Assembly: GCF_948329515.1 (NCBI RefSeq)
Contig: NZ_CAOJCN010000015.1
Span: 62,001-126,000 of the forward strand
Reading direction: 5' to 3'
Length of the DNA stretch: 64,000 nucleotides
From: Cohnella rhizoplanae
GTDB lineage: Bacteria; Bacillota; Bacilli; Paenibacillales; Paenibacillaceae
Shown here: piece after piece, positions 42,590-50,711 of the stretch
Layout: each line of letters opens with the position of its first letter
Numbering within the stretch: the stretch's first letter is position 1
Notes under the pieces: generated by a model
The model's input: only the letters and a program-made list of their open reading frames with translations
What the model was told of the DNA's origin: nothing
The model's database searches: none
Made by a program: the position numbers and the translations under genes

Positions 42590-42922
42590 ATCGCCTTCAC
42601 TACGAGAGGCGATTCGGCTCGCGCAGCCGCTGTCGGCGCCATCGCCTTCACTACGAGAGGCGATTCACCACGCTGAGCCCCTGTTGGCGGCATCGCCCTC
42701 ACTACGAGAGGCGATTCGGCTCGCGCAGCCGCTGTTGGCGGGATTGCCTTCACTACGAGAGGCGATTCGGCTCGCGCAGCCGCTGTCGGCGCCATCGCCT
42801 TCACTACGAGAGGCGATTCACCACGCTGAGCCCCTGTTGGCGGCATCGCCCTCACTACGAGAGGCGATTCGGCTCGCGCAGCCGCTGTTGGCTTAATCGC
42901 CTTCAATACGAGAGGCGATTAA
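42590..42922. repeat. 51-bp tandem palindrome array, seven copies (array 1)
   Basis: Units start at 42590, 42641, 42692, 42743, 42794, 42845 and 42896, exactly 51 bp apart. Each opens with a hairpin-forming ATCGCCT-(10)-AGGCGAT, followed by a spacer of 27 bp. Units 1-3 and 4-6 have the same spacer order, so a 153-bp block duplicated. The last hairpin is extended to TTAATCGCCT...AGGCGATTAA. Because 51 is a multiple of three, open frames run through it on both strands. Confidence 0.95.
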
Positions 42923-42969
42923 GTCTGCGGGCTCCGCGCGGAGATCATATAGGTAGGAGTGACGCCGAG

Positions 42970-43881
42970 ATGATTAAGCGAAGAATCGAAGTAACGCCGT
43001 CGCATCTCTTTTTCGACGAGGAGCTGCCGTTCTACATTAATCGCGTGACCGAATCGTACGAGCTCGGTTATCATACGCACGAGTTCACGGAGATCAGCTA
43101 CGTCGGCGAGGGCGACGGGTACCAATATATCGGCGACGAACGGCTGCATGTCCGCAAGGGCGACCTGTTCACGCTGCCGATCGGCGCGAGTCACGTCTTC
43201 CGCCCGAGATCGGCCGACGGCGGACGTCCGCTGGTCGTCTATAACTTTCTATACGACGCGGAGCGGATGTCCGCGGCGATCGGGGGCTTTCCCGGCGTCG
43301 ATCGGCTGCGGCTGGCGTTGCCGTGCGTAAATCTGGCTGCGGGAGACGGCGGCTGGCGAAAGATGCAGGACCGGACGGGCGCCTTCGAAGCCTTTTTCGC
43401 GGCGGCCTATTCGGAATTCGCCGGGCGGCGGGCCGGTTACCGGACGCGCATCTACGCGTTGTTCGTGGTGCTGCTGACCGAGATGGAACGCAGGCTCGCG
43501 GACGAACGAGACGAGACAAGCGCAGGTCATGCGGGCGGGCTGGAGGATGCGCTTGCCTTCATCCGCGCCTCCCTCGGTTCGCCAATTACGGCAGCGCAAG
43601 CCGCCGAGGCTGCCGGCATGAGCGAGCGGCATTTCTACCGGTTGTTCGCCAAGGCGACCGGACTCACCTTCGGACGTTACGTCCAGCGGCTGCGGATCGA
43701 GCGGAGCTGCGAGCTGCTGCGGCGCACGCGCCTCTCCGTCCAGGAGGTGGCGGAGGCGGTGGGCTATCAGGATCGCGGACATTTTCTGAATGTGTTCAAA
43801 AAAATAACGGGGCTCGCGCCCCGTGCGTACCGTTCTTCCGATGATGCGAGGCTGGAGGATGGGGTGGCCGGGGCGAAGTAA
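42970..43881 (+). CDS. AraC-family transcriptional regulator with cupin sensor
   Basis: 303 residues. The N-terminal cupin-like domain (about 20-120; GYHTHEFTEISYVGEGDGYQYIGDE, RKGDLFTLPIGASHVFRP) probably binds a sugar. The C-terminal part (about 195-290) has two helix-turn-helix motifs: AAQAAEAAGMSERHFYRLFAKATGLTFGRYV and VQEVAEAVGYQDRGHFLNVFKKITGLAPRAYR. It is divergent from GH78, and the 21-bp direct repeats near that gene are a likely binding site, so it probably activates rhamnoside utilisation. The RBS GGTAGGAGTG precedes the ATG. Confidence 0.88.
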   Translation: MIKRRIEVTPSHLFFDEELPFYINRVTESYELGYHTHEFTEISYVGEGDGYQYIGDERLHVRKGDLFTLPIGASHVFRPRSADGGRPLVVYNFLYDAERMSAAIGGFPGVDRLRLALPCVNLAAGDGGWRKMQDRTGAFEAFFAAAYSEFAGRRAGYRTRIYALFVVLLTEMERRLADERDETSAGHAGGLEDALAFIRASLGSPITAAQAAEAAGMSERHFYRLFAKATGLTFGRYVQRLRIERSCELLRRTRLSVQEVAEAVGYQDRGHFLNVFKKITGLAPRAYRSSDDARLEDGVAGAK

Positions 43882-43968
43882 GAGCGGTCGAGGTTATTCC
43901 GCCGATCTGACGCCGGACAAGCCGGCCCGCTCCGCCGATCAGCGCCTCCGATCCGCCCGCAGCCGCGC

Positions 43969-46716
43969 CTAGAAGCTCCGGAATGCCAGCTCCGGCAGCT
44001 CGTCCTCCGCTCCCGCGTCGCCGGCCAGAAATCCGCCCGCGCGCTTGCGCCAGCACGTGACCTCGATCTCGCGGCTCTCGCCGGGCAGCAGCGTGAAGTA
44101 CAAGTCGTCGGCCGCCATCCACCAGCCGTTCGTCATCTCCTCCGCTTGCACGTGCAGCGCGGCAAGATCGCCCCCGTTGGAGAGTTTATAACGCCGCGTC
44201 ACGGCTTGAAGCCACCCGCCGTTCTTCCCACCGGCCGCGTCGCCGTCCGTACCGCTGTCTATCCCGCAGTCCGCATCGCAGGCGGCCCCCCCTGCGTTCC
44301 CACCCGACACATCGCCCGCTTCCGCCCACTCGCCAAGCGGCGTCGCCGACAGCCTCGCTCCCGCCGATCCCGCCAGCGCGGGCGCATAGACCTCCCGCTC
44401 CAGCGTCGAGAAGAAATAGTCGTTCGCGTGCAGCGCCTCGCCGCCCGCATCGAGCAGCTCGAGCCGCAGCAGGAACAGCTCGCCGAAGGCCTCCGTCACC
44501 AGCGTATGCAGCTCGCCCGCCTGCGCCGTATGCTCGCCGTCCACGTACACGGCGTCCGACTGCTCGTGCAGCAGCGCGCCGTCCATTCCGAGCAGCCGGC
44601 TCCGCACCGTCAGCCCTTCCGCCGCCGCATGGGCGCCCGCGAACAGCTTGACCTCGAACGTTTCCCCCGTGCGAAAGTTCAGCCGCTTGTACTCCGCCGA
44701 CGCGAAGAAAGGGCTGAACGCCCGGCGCGTCCAATAATAGGCCATCTTGCCCTCGCCATAATAATCGACGAGACTCGTGCTCGACGCGTTCGGGTACGGC
44801 TCGTTCAGCTGCCAGATGACGCTGCCGCTGTTCTTGAACTGACGCCGACGGTTCGCCTCCAGCACGAAGCGCAGCCCCTCGGCCTGGATCCACTGGCTGG
44901 CGCGGCTGTAGACGCCGAGCTCTGCCACCGCTCCCTCGCCGAACAGCTCAAGATCCCGCTCGTACGTATCCCACCATTCGCCGTGATGCCGCCAGACGAT
45001 GCTGTCGTTCATCGAGACCGGGCGCAGCTCGGATTCCGGCAGGAACTTGCGCAGGCTCTTGACCGCGCTCGCGCCGTCGACCCCGAACTCGCTGTGGAAC
45101 AGATTGTCCACGTCCGCATACAGCTCGTAGTGGTCCGGATTGCCCTGGTATTTCCAATGTCCGTGCACGTCGTGACTGACGCCTTTCTCCGGCGTGATGT
45201 ACTGCACCGGCCCCGAAGCCGACGTCGGCAGGAACAGCCGCCGAGGGTCATGCTCGCGCACGAGCGCCTGCAGCATCGCGAGGTTCTCGTCCTCGTAGGT
45301 CGAAGGCACGTTCGGCGCGCTCATCAGCTCGTTGCCGCCGCTCCAGACGGTCAGCGAGACGTGGTTGCGCTTCGCCTTCAGGGCGCTGACTGCGGTGAAC
45401 CGTATCAGCTCGAGGAACTCCGGCCGCTTGGACGGCTCGTTGTCGATACCCGAGCTCGACTGGATGAACTCCTGCCAGACGAGGATACCGTGGCGGTCGC
45501 ACAGGTCGTAGAACAGCTCCTTTTCGATAATGCCGCCGCCCCAGACGCGCACCATGTTCACGCCCGCGCGCTTCATGAGCAGTACGTAATATTCGTATTG
45601 CTCCGGCCTGACGTTGCCGTACAGATGATCGAGCGGCGTCATGTTGACGCCACGGACGTAGATCCGTTTGCCGTTGACGACAAACGTATAAGGCAGCGCC
45701 TCTGCGGGACTCTCTTCGTTCTGCCCGTACGACAGCGAGCGTAGGCCCGTCCGCAGGACGCGCTCGTCCATGATGGCGCCGTCTGCCAGCAGCGTGAGCC
45801 GCACGCCGTACAGCGGCTGGTCGCCGTAGCCGTTCGGCTGCCAGAGCCGCGCCTGCGCGATCGGAATGCGCAGCTCTCCCGTCCCGCCGTCCGCCCCGAT
45901 CGGCGTCTCGACCCGCGCGGCCTGCGCGCCGTCAGGTCCGGACACGTCGACGCGCAGCGTCAGGCCATGGAGTCGCCCCGCTTTTCCGCCTGCGCGATCC
46001 TCGTCCGTATCTCGCTTTTCGCCGTTTGCCGCCGCATCCGCCATCCCGAACGCCCGCGCCGTCGCCGACGCGAGGATTTCTCCCGTACCGCCCGCAGGAT
46101 CCGCGTCCGTCGTCACGGAGACGTCGTCCAGCGTCCATGCTTCGTGCATGCGCAGCAATACGTCGTCCCAGATGCCGATATTAACGAGCCGCGTGGAAAA
46201 ATCCCATTTATAGTTGAACCTGCTTTTTTGCGTATGCGTATGCGAGGTCAGCCCAATCTGCGCCATCTCGTCCGGCGCGTGCTTGAACATGACGGTCACT
46301 TCCAGCCGGTCCCGCGTCCGCGCCGCCTCGGTCACGTCGAAGACGGCCTCGTGGTACATGCCCTTGTGCTCGCCGAGCAGTTTGCCGTCCACGTAGACCT
46401 GCGCCTCGTAATCCAGCCCTCTGAACACGAGCTCCGTCCTGCCGCTCCCCGTGTCTGGGCATGCGAACGAAGCGCGGTACACCCACCACCGGTTCTCGAC
46501 CCACTCGCACTTCCAGCTGTTCAGGCCGTACCACGGGTCCTCTATCAGCCCCGCGCGCAGCAGGTCCGCATGAACGCCCCCCGGCACGGTCGCGGGCAGC
46601 CAGTCGGTCACGCCGAGCAGCTCCTGTCCGATCTCCATGCTGCTGACCTTCAGCGGCACCCAGGGCCAATACCCCTTAACCTCCCAACGTTCCCCGTTCA
46701 ACGACCGTTCCTTCAT
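43969..46716 (-). CDS. GH2 beta-mannosidase
   Basis: 915 residues from ATG 46716. The frame is open further upstream, but that part overlaps the divergent LacI gene and lacks a promoter. The GH2 sugar-binding N-domain (about 20-190) with KGYWPWVPLKV and TVPGGVHADLLRAGLIEDPWYG, the immunoglobulin-like domain and the TIM barrel are recognisable. The barrel carries VRVWGGGIIEKELFYDLCDRHGILVWQEF, acid/base Glu463 (WSGGNELM) and nucleophile Glu543 (LFHSEFGV). These mark the beta-mannosidase subgroup. No signal, so it acts on imported manno-oligosaccharides. A LacI regulator is transcribed divergently with an operator at 46745-46768. Confidence 0.88.
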   Translation of the reverse strand: MKERSLNGERWEVKGYWPWVPLKVSSMEIGQELLGVTDWLPATVPGGVHADLLRAGLIEDPWYGLNSWKCEWVENRWWVYRASFACPDTGSGRTELVFRGLDYEAQVYVDGKLLGEHKGMYHEAVFDVTEAARTRDRLEVTVMFKHAPDEMAQIGLTSHTHTQKSRFNYKWDFSTRLVNIGIWDDVLLRMHEAWTLDDVSVTTDADPAGGTGEILASATARAFGMADAAANGEKRDTDEDRAGGKAGRLHGLTLRVDVSGPDGAQAARVETPIGADGGTGELRIPIAQARLWQPNGYGDQPLYGVRLTLLADGAIMDERVLRTGLRSLSYGQNEESPAEALPYTFVVNGKRIYVRGVNMTPLDHLYGNVRPEQYEYYVLLMKRAGVNMVRVWGGGIIEKELFYDLCDRHGILVWQEFIQSSSGIDNEPSKRPEFLELIRFTAVSALKAKRNHVSLTVWSGGNELMSAPNVPSTYEDENLAMLQALVREHDPRRLFLPTSASGPVQYITPEKGVSHDVHGHWKYQGNPDHYELYADVDNLFHSEFGVDGASAVKSLRKFLPESELRPVSMNDSIVWRHHGEWWDTYERDLELFGEGAVAELGVYSRASQWIQAEGLRFVLEANRRRQFKNSGSVIWQLNEPYPNASSTSLVDYYGEGKMAYYWTRRAFSPFFASAEYKRLNFRTGETFEVKLFAGAHAAAEGLTVRSRLLGMDGALLHEQSDAVYVDGEHTAQAGELHTLVTEAFGELFLLRLELLDAGGEALHANDYFFSTLEREVYAPALAGSAGARLSATPLGEWAEAGDVSGGNAGGAACDADCGIDSGTDGDAAGGKNGGWLQAVTRRYKLSNGGDLAALHVQAEEMTNGWWMAADDLYFTLLPGESREIEVTCWRKRAGGFLAGDAGAEDELPELAFRSF

Positions 46717-46744
46717 CTCTCGATCCGCCCCGTTCTTGACCCAA

Positions 46745-46791
46745 TATGATGATCTATCGCACATCATAGAGCATTGCCATCCTTGCATCAA
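46745..46791 (-). promoter_or_regulatory. Promoter and operator of the beta-mannosidase gene
   Basis: On the minus strand TTGATG (complement 46786-46791), 17-bp spacer, TATGAT (complement 46763-46768). Overlapping the -10 and start is a 7-bp inverted repeat TATGATG/CATCATA (46745-46768). This is the usual place for LacI-family repression. Confidence 0.65.
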
Positions 46792-46812
46792 TTGACAAAC
46801 CGCTTGACAAAC
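46792..46812 (+). promoter_or_regulatory. Direct repeat TTGACAAAC at the LacI gene promoter
   Basis: TTGACAAAC occurs at 46792-46800 and again at 46804-46812, 12 bp apart. Either copy could be the -35 of the lacI-type gene, but no good -10 follows at 17 bp. It may also bind a regulator. Confidence 0.4.
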
Positions 46813-46864
46813 TTCAGAGTGTAAAGCAGCAAGAAGACAACGACGAACGCGAGGCGGACGGCAG

Positions 46865-47890
46865 ATGGGCGACAAAGTATCCATGCAGCGGATCGCGGAC
46901 GAGCTGGGCATCTCCAAAAATGCCGTATCCCTGGCCCTGGGCGGCAGGCCCGGCGTGAGCGGACCGCTGCGGGACCGCATATTCGAGACGGCGAACCGGC
47001 TCGGATACCGGGCGAGGGCGGACAAGGAAGGCCGGCGCACCCGCAATTTGCTGGTACTCATTCCGAAGTATATCCGGCATGACCAGGGCTTTTACCGGGA
47101 GATCTACTGGGCAATCGATAGGCGGGCGAAAGAAACCGGGTGCACGGCGGTGCTATGCGAGATTACGGAGGGGATGGAGGAGGCCGACAGACTGCCCGAA
47201 GAGTGGTATCAAGCCGTCTGCGAAGGGCTGCTGCTCATCGGCGTGTTCCGCGAATCCTATGTGCGGCATCTGCTGGATCTCGGCGCGCCGCTCGTGATCG
47301 TCGATCACGAATACGACACGCTGAAGATGGACGCCGTCGTGACGGCGAACACGACCGAAGCTTACCGGATCGTATCGTACCTGATCGGTCTCGGCCACCG
47401 GCGGATCGGCTTCATCGGCGCGATCGGCATGACCCGAAGCTTCATGGAGCGCTGGCTCGGGTACTGCCAGGCGATGAGCGAGGCCGGGCTCGCCATTCCG
47501 GAGGCGTATTGCTTGACAGGAGCCGCCCCGCTCGCGACGCTTCATTCGCAGCCCTCCGAGGTACAGGCATGGCTGGAAGGGCTGGACGGCTACCCGACCG
47601 CCTGGTTTTGCGCCAACGACCGCATCGCCGTCAACCTGATCGAGATGCTGTCGGCGATGGGCGTGCGAATCCCCGAGGCGCTCTCCGTGGCGGGCTTCGA
47701 CGATATCGAAGAAGCCGCGCGGTCCGTGCCGCCGCTAACGACCGTGCAGGTGCAGCGCGAGCAGCTCGGTTACGAGGCCGTGGACTTCCTCATCCGCAAG
47801 ATCGACTACGGCGGCAATCCGACCAAGTTGTCCATCTACGGCGCGTTTATCGAGCGGGCATCCTGCGCCCGAGTTGGCGGCGAAACGTAA
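46865..47890 (+). CDS. LacI-family transcriptional regulator
   Basis: 341 residues. The N-terminal helix-turn-helix (VSMQRIADELGISKNAVSLALGGRPGVSGPLRDRI) and hinge helix (ANRLGYRARAD) are clear. A periplasmic-binding-type effector domain follows, with VDHEYDTLKMDAVVTANTTEA, GHRRIGFIGAIG, WFCANDRIAVNLIEMLSAMGVRIPEALSVAGFDDIEEA and PPLTTVQVQREQLG. It is divergent from the GH2 beta-mannosidase, so control of that gene by manno-oligosaccharides is the natural expectation, and the palindrome at 46745-46768 is a candidate operator. The Shine-Dalgarno is weak (GAGGCGG). Confidence 0.9.
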   Translation: MGDKVSMQRIADELGISKNAVSLALGGRPGVSGPLRDRIFETANRLGYRARADKEGRRTRNLLVLIPKYIRHDQGFYREIYWAIDRRAKETGCTAVLCEITEGMEEADRLPEEWYQAVCEGLLLIGVFRESYVRHLLDLGAPLVIVDHEYDTLKMDAVVTANTTEAYRIVSYLIGLGHRRIGFIGAIGMTRSFMERWLGYCQAMSEAGLAIPEAYCLTGAAPLATLHSQPSEVQAWLEGLDGYPTAWFCANDRIAVNLIEMLSAMGVRIPEALSVAGFDDIEEAARSVPPLTTVQVQREQLGYEAVDFLIRKIDYGGNPTKLSIYGAFIERASCARVGGET

Positions 47891-47958
47891 AGTAGGGTTG
47901 GTCTCCCCCGTTATCGGGTACGATAATCGGAGACTAATCTGGACAGGAGTGGATGCCA

Positions 47959-48375
47959 ATGAGCGATCTGGAGAAGAAAATCGCCGAAGCGTTGGAGAAA
48001 TACAAGTTCGGGGCGTTCGCCACCGTCCATGACGGCCAGCCTTCGCTGCGTTACATGCGCGTGTTCAGCGACGGCCTGACGATCCTGCTCGCGACGCACC
48101 GCGACACGCACAAGGTCGACGAGCTTGAAGCGAATCCCAAGGCGTCCCTGCTGCTCGGTCTTGAGGGCCGGCTGTGGCCGGGCACGATCATCGAGGTGCA
48201 GGGCGAAGTGTCGATCTCGACGGACGAGGAGCTCAAGTCGGACGTGTGGAAAGGCTACTTCGAAAAGTGGCTCGACGGGCCGCAGGACCCGGACTACGTC
48301 ATCCTGAAGCTGAAGCCGACCTTGATCCTGTTCACGGAAAAGGATGGGGAACAGCAGGCTTGGCGACCGGCGTAA
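47959..48375 (+). CDS. Pyridoxamine 5'-phosphate oxidase-fold flavoprotein
   Basis: 138 residues; ATG 47959 is 9 bases from CAGGAG and preferred over ATG 47953, which is too close to it. The split-barrel FMN-binding fold is indicated by YKFGAFATVHDGQPSLRYMRVF, LLATHRDTHKVDELEANPKASLLLG, GTIIEVQGEVSI and the C-terminal YVILKLKPTLILFTEKDGEQQAW. This is the general-stress/PPOX-like group (COG3871-type), probably FMN or heme binding. The PNP substrate residues of true PdxH are not evident. A terminator follows at 48390. Confidence 0.83.
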   Translation: MSDLEKKIAEALEKYKFGAFATVHDGQPSLRYMRVFSDGLTILLATHRDTHKVDELEANPKASLLLGLEGRLWPGTIIEVQGEVSISTDEELKSDVWKGYFEKWLDGPQDPDYVILKLKPTLILFTEKDGEQQAWRPA

Positions 48376-48389
48376 GCCGACGTTCAAAA

Positions 48390-48435
48390 GGCGAGGCCGA
48401 AGCCGCGGAAACGCGACTTCGACCCCGCCTTTTTT
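48390..48435 (+). terminator. Terminator after the PPOX gene
   Basis: Stem of about 18 bp with mismatches (GGCGAGG..CGAAG..CGCG / CGCG..CTTCG..CCCCGCC) around a GAAA loop, then TTTTTTT. Confidence 0.85.
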
Positions 48436-48492
48436 CGTGCGCATCCGGTCAGCATTCCGCCGCCCTGGATCTTCTTATCGGTTACCGCCGAC

Positions 48493-49132
48493 AGTAACGC
48501 TGCTTTTCGAGGTAACTCCGGTTTAAACCCCGTCAACGCTGGCAGTTACGCTGCTTTTCGAGGTAACTCCGCCGCAAGACCTGTCACCGCCGGCAGTTGC
48601 GCTGTTTTTCGAGGTAACTCCGTCGCAAACCGGGTCCCCGCCGGCAGTTACGCTGTTTTTCGAGGTAACTCCGGTTTAAACCCCGTCACCGCAGGCAGTT
48701 ACGCTGTTTTTCGAGGTAACTCCGGTTTAAATCCCGTCACCGCAGGTAGTTGCGCTGTTTTTCGAGGTAACTCCGGCTTAAACCCCGCCAACGCACGCTG
48801 TTACGCTGTTTCCCGAGGTAACTCCGGCTTGAACCCCGCCAACGCACGCTGTTACGCTGTTTCCCGAGGTAACTCCGCCGCCAACACCTTCGAATGCTGA
48901 TAGTTACGCTGTTTTTCGAAGAAACTCCGCCGCAAAGCCCGTCACCGCCGGCAGTTACGCTGTTTTTCGAGGTAACTCCGGTTTAAACCCCGTCACCGCA
49001 GGTAGTTACGCTGTTTTTCGAGGTAACTCCACCGCAAACTCCCGTCACCCCACGCAGTTACGCTGTTTTTCGAGGTAACTCCTCCCGCAAATCCCATCAC
49101 CGCCGGCAGTTACGCTGTTTCCCGAGGTAACT
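48493..49132. repeat. 51-52-bp tandem palindrome array, thirteen copies (array 2)
   Basis: Units begin at 48493, 48544, 48595, 48646, 48697, 48748, 48799, 48850, 48902, 48953, 49004, 49056 and 49108. Each starts with AGTTAC-gctgtttttcgag-GTAACT, a 6-bp inverted repeat across a 13-base centre. A spacer of about 26 bases follows, usually GTTTAAACCCCGTCACCGC or a GC-rich variant. Spacers are related but not identical, and the stem differs in a few copies (AGTTGC, TGTTAC, AGTAAC). There is no coding potential. Confidence 0.95.
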
Positions 49133-49169
49133 CCACGTTATACTCCCGCCAACGCCGGCCGAGCCACCC

Positions 49170-49736
49170 TCAGCACCTGAACAGCCCGTACCCGGGCAGC
49201 GGCACGATCGGCGCTTCGTCGACGGCCAGGCCCGCGGACGTACCTCGCTTCATGGCCACGTCGACGAGCCAGCGCGTGAACGGCGCGACGTTCATGGTCT
49301 CCATCTCCTCCAGCGAGTAGAAGCCCGCCACGTCCACCTCGACGCCGTCCGGCACCGGCTCGCCGCCGACGTAAGCCATCGTGAAGGCCACGTACAGATT
49401 GTGCACGGCCCGCGGCTGGTCGCGCAACGCGGCGATGCCCGTGACGGTCGCCTCGATGCCGGTCTCCTCGAGCACCTCGCGCCTCACCGTCTCGTGGATC
49501 TGCTCCAACTGCTCCGCGTACCCGCCCGGATTCGTCCAGTACCCTTTGCCCGGCTCCTGCGCCCGCCGCACCAGCAGCAGCTTGCCTTCCCGCTCCACGA
49601 GCGCGCCGACGCCGATGCTGTAGTTGCCCCAATGCACGAAGCTGCACGCGGTACAGGCGCGCCGCGGCGTGCCGTCGATCTCGCGCGTCTCCATCGCGGA
49701 GCCGCACGACGAACAAAACTTCACCTCGCTGCTCAT
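49170..49736 (-). CDS. NUDIX hydrolase with N-terminal zinc ribbon
   Basis: 188 residues. Four cysteines (FCSSCGS, ACTACS) form a zinc ribbon, followed by a beta strand leading to the Nudix box GGYAEQLEQIHETVRREVLEETGIEA. The box matches G-x5-E-x7-REUxEExGU exactly. The group includes NADH pyrophosphatase-like and nucleotide-sugar hydrolases; the zinc ribbon is similar to that of NudC-type enzymes. Substrate not determined. Its ATG overlaps the upstream HAD gene stop by 4 bases. The array (48493-49132) lies directly after its stop. Confidence 0.88.
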   Translation of the reverse strand: MSSEVKFCSSCGSAMETREIDGTPRRACTACSFVHWGNYSIGVGALVEREGKLLLVRRAQEPGKGYWTNPGGYAEQLEQIHETVRREVLEETGIEATVTGIAALRDQPRAVHNLYVAFTMAYVGGEPVPDGVEVDVAGFYSLEEMETMNVAPFTRWLVDVAMKRGTSAGLAVDEAPIVPLPGYGLFRC

Positions 49737-50530
49737 ACCGTCGCCTCCTTGCCTTCCTTGATACAGCCCGCATAGACCAGCCCTTGACGGATGCCGCCTT
49801 CGTCCGCGCGCGCCGTCACATAATCCGCGTGCGCCAGCAGCTCCGGGTGGCTGTTGCCCATCGCGATGCCGAGGCCGACGAGCTCCAGCATCTCCTTGTC
49901 GTTCAGCCCGTCGCCGAGGGCAACCGCCTCCGCCGCCGGAATGTCGAGCGCGTCCAGCATCGCCTGGATGCCCTCGGCCTTGGAGCCCGTATGCGGTAGC
50001 ACGTCCAGCGCATTCGGGTGCCAACGGATGAACCGCAGGCCCGGCAGCTCCGGCAGATAAGCAGACTCTTCGCCGTCCCCGCAGTGGAGGAACACCTGAT
50101 AGATGCCCTCTCCCCGCCAGAAGTCGGCATTGAAGCCCGGCCGCTCCACCTTCAGCGTATCGACGGCCGTCCACACGCCGGCATCGTCCTCGCGATTCGT
50201 ATTGTAGGCCGCCTTGCCCTGGAATACGAGCGGATGCCCGGCGCGTCCTGAGAGCTCGACGAGCTTCTCCAGATCCCCAATCGGAATCTTCCTGTCGTAT
50301 ATTTCCTTGCCCTTGTACACGACGTAGCCGCCGTTCAAGCTGACGAAGGATTCGATATCGAGCTCCTCCAGCAGCCATTTAAAAAAGTACGGCGCGCGCC
50401 CGGTCGCGATGACCGGTTCGATGCCGTTCGCCTTAAGCTCGTCGATCGCCAGGCGCGTATCCTCGGGAATTCGCTTTTCCTCGTCCAGCAGCGTCCCGTC
50501 GATGTCGAAAAACACGATTTTGCGGCTCAT
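49733..50530 (-). CDS. Cof-type HAD-IIB phosphatase
   Basis: 265 residues with all HAD motifs: DIDGTLLD (Asp nucleophile and acid), VIATGRA, a Lys in GSKAEGI, and GDGLNDKEMLELVGLGIAMGNS. The cap is the large C2B type (about 80-190). Such enzymes dephosphorylate sugar phosphates or flavin/pyridoxal phosphates. The GGAGAG site precedes ATG. It is co-translated with the Nudix hydrolase (4-base overlap). The pair may clean up a common class of nucleotide or sugar-phosphate, which is inferred. Confidence 0.88.
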   Translation of the reverse strand: MSRKIVFFDIDGTLLDEEKRIPEDTRLAIDELKANGIEPVIATGRAPYFFKWLLEELDIESFVSLNGGYVVYKGKEIYDRKIPIGDLEKLVELSGRAGHPLVFQGKAAYNTNREDDAGVWTAVDTLKVERPGFNADFWRGEGIYQVFLHCGDGEESAYLPELPGLRFIRWHPNALDVLPHTGSKAEGIQAMLDALDIPAAEAVALGDGLNDKEMLELVGLGIAMGNSHPELLAHADYVTARADEGGIRQGLVYAGCIKEGKEATV

Positions 50531-50711
50531 GATCGCTCTCCATCCTGCCTCTGTCTATTGAGAATCCATTCTTCCTATCATCTAACAAAATCGTCCCCGC
50601 GTAAACGGAAATCTCGCGGTTACTGACAGACTGTTGTCAACGACGCTCCCATACAATGAGTACAGACAGCGAGATCAGACAGAACCAATTCAGCGCAAAG
50701 GAATGATTCAA

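Larger units (their letters stand above)
42416..42969. other. Intergenic region between GH78 and AraC genes
   Basis: 554 bases holding a pair of ATCCTGCCA direct repeats (42497-42527) near GH78, then a seven-copy tandem array (42590-42922), and the AraC-gene RBS GGTAGGAGTG. The array is open in several frames on both strands (17 codons per unit) but carries no conserved protein feature. Confidence 0.8.
48376..49169. other. Convergent intergenic region with 13-copy repeat array
   Basis: 794 bases between two convergent genes. It holds a terminator (48390-48435) and a repeat array (48493-49132), with no gene in it. No open frame longer than about 60 codons runs through the array. Confidence 0.85.

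Noticed and set aside
42292..42906. Protein with 17-residue repeats encoded by array 1 (both strands open)
   Set aside because: The openness follows from a 51-bp (17-codon) period without stops. There is no convincing RBS, signal or family, and both strands are equally open.
48493..49132. CRISPR array
   Set aside because: Repeat-spacer geometry is similar, but spacers are variants of one another (many share GTTTAAACCCCGTCACCGC), and no cas gene is in the window.
50624..50639. TGACA-6-TGTCA as a firm operator of the MFS exporter
   Set aside because: The arms are only 5 bp and no well-placed promoter accompanies it, so it is mentioned only as a possibility in the gene entry.
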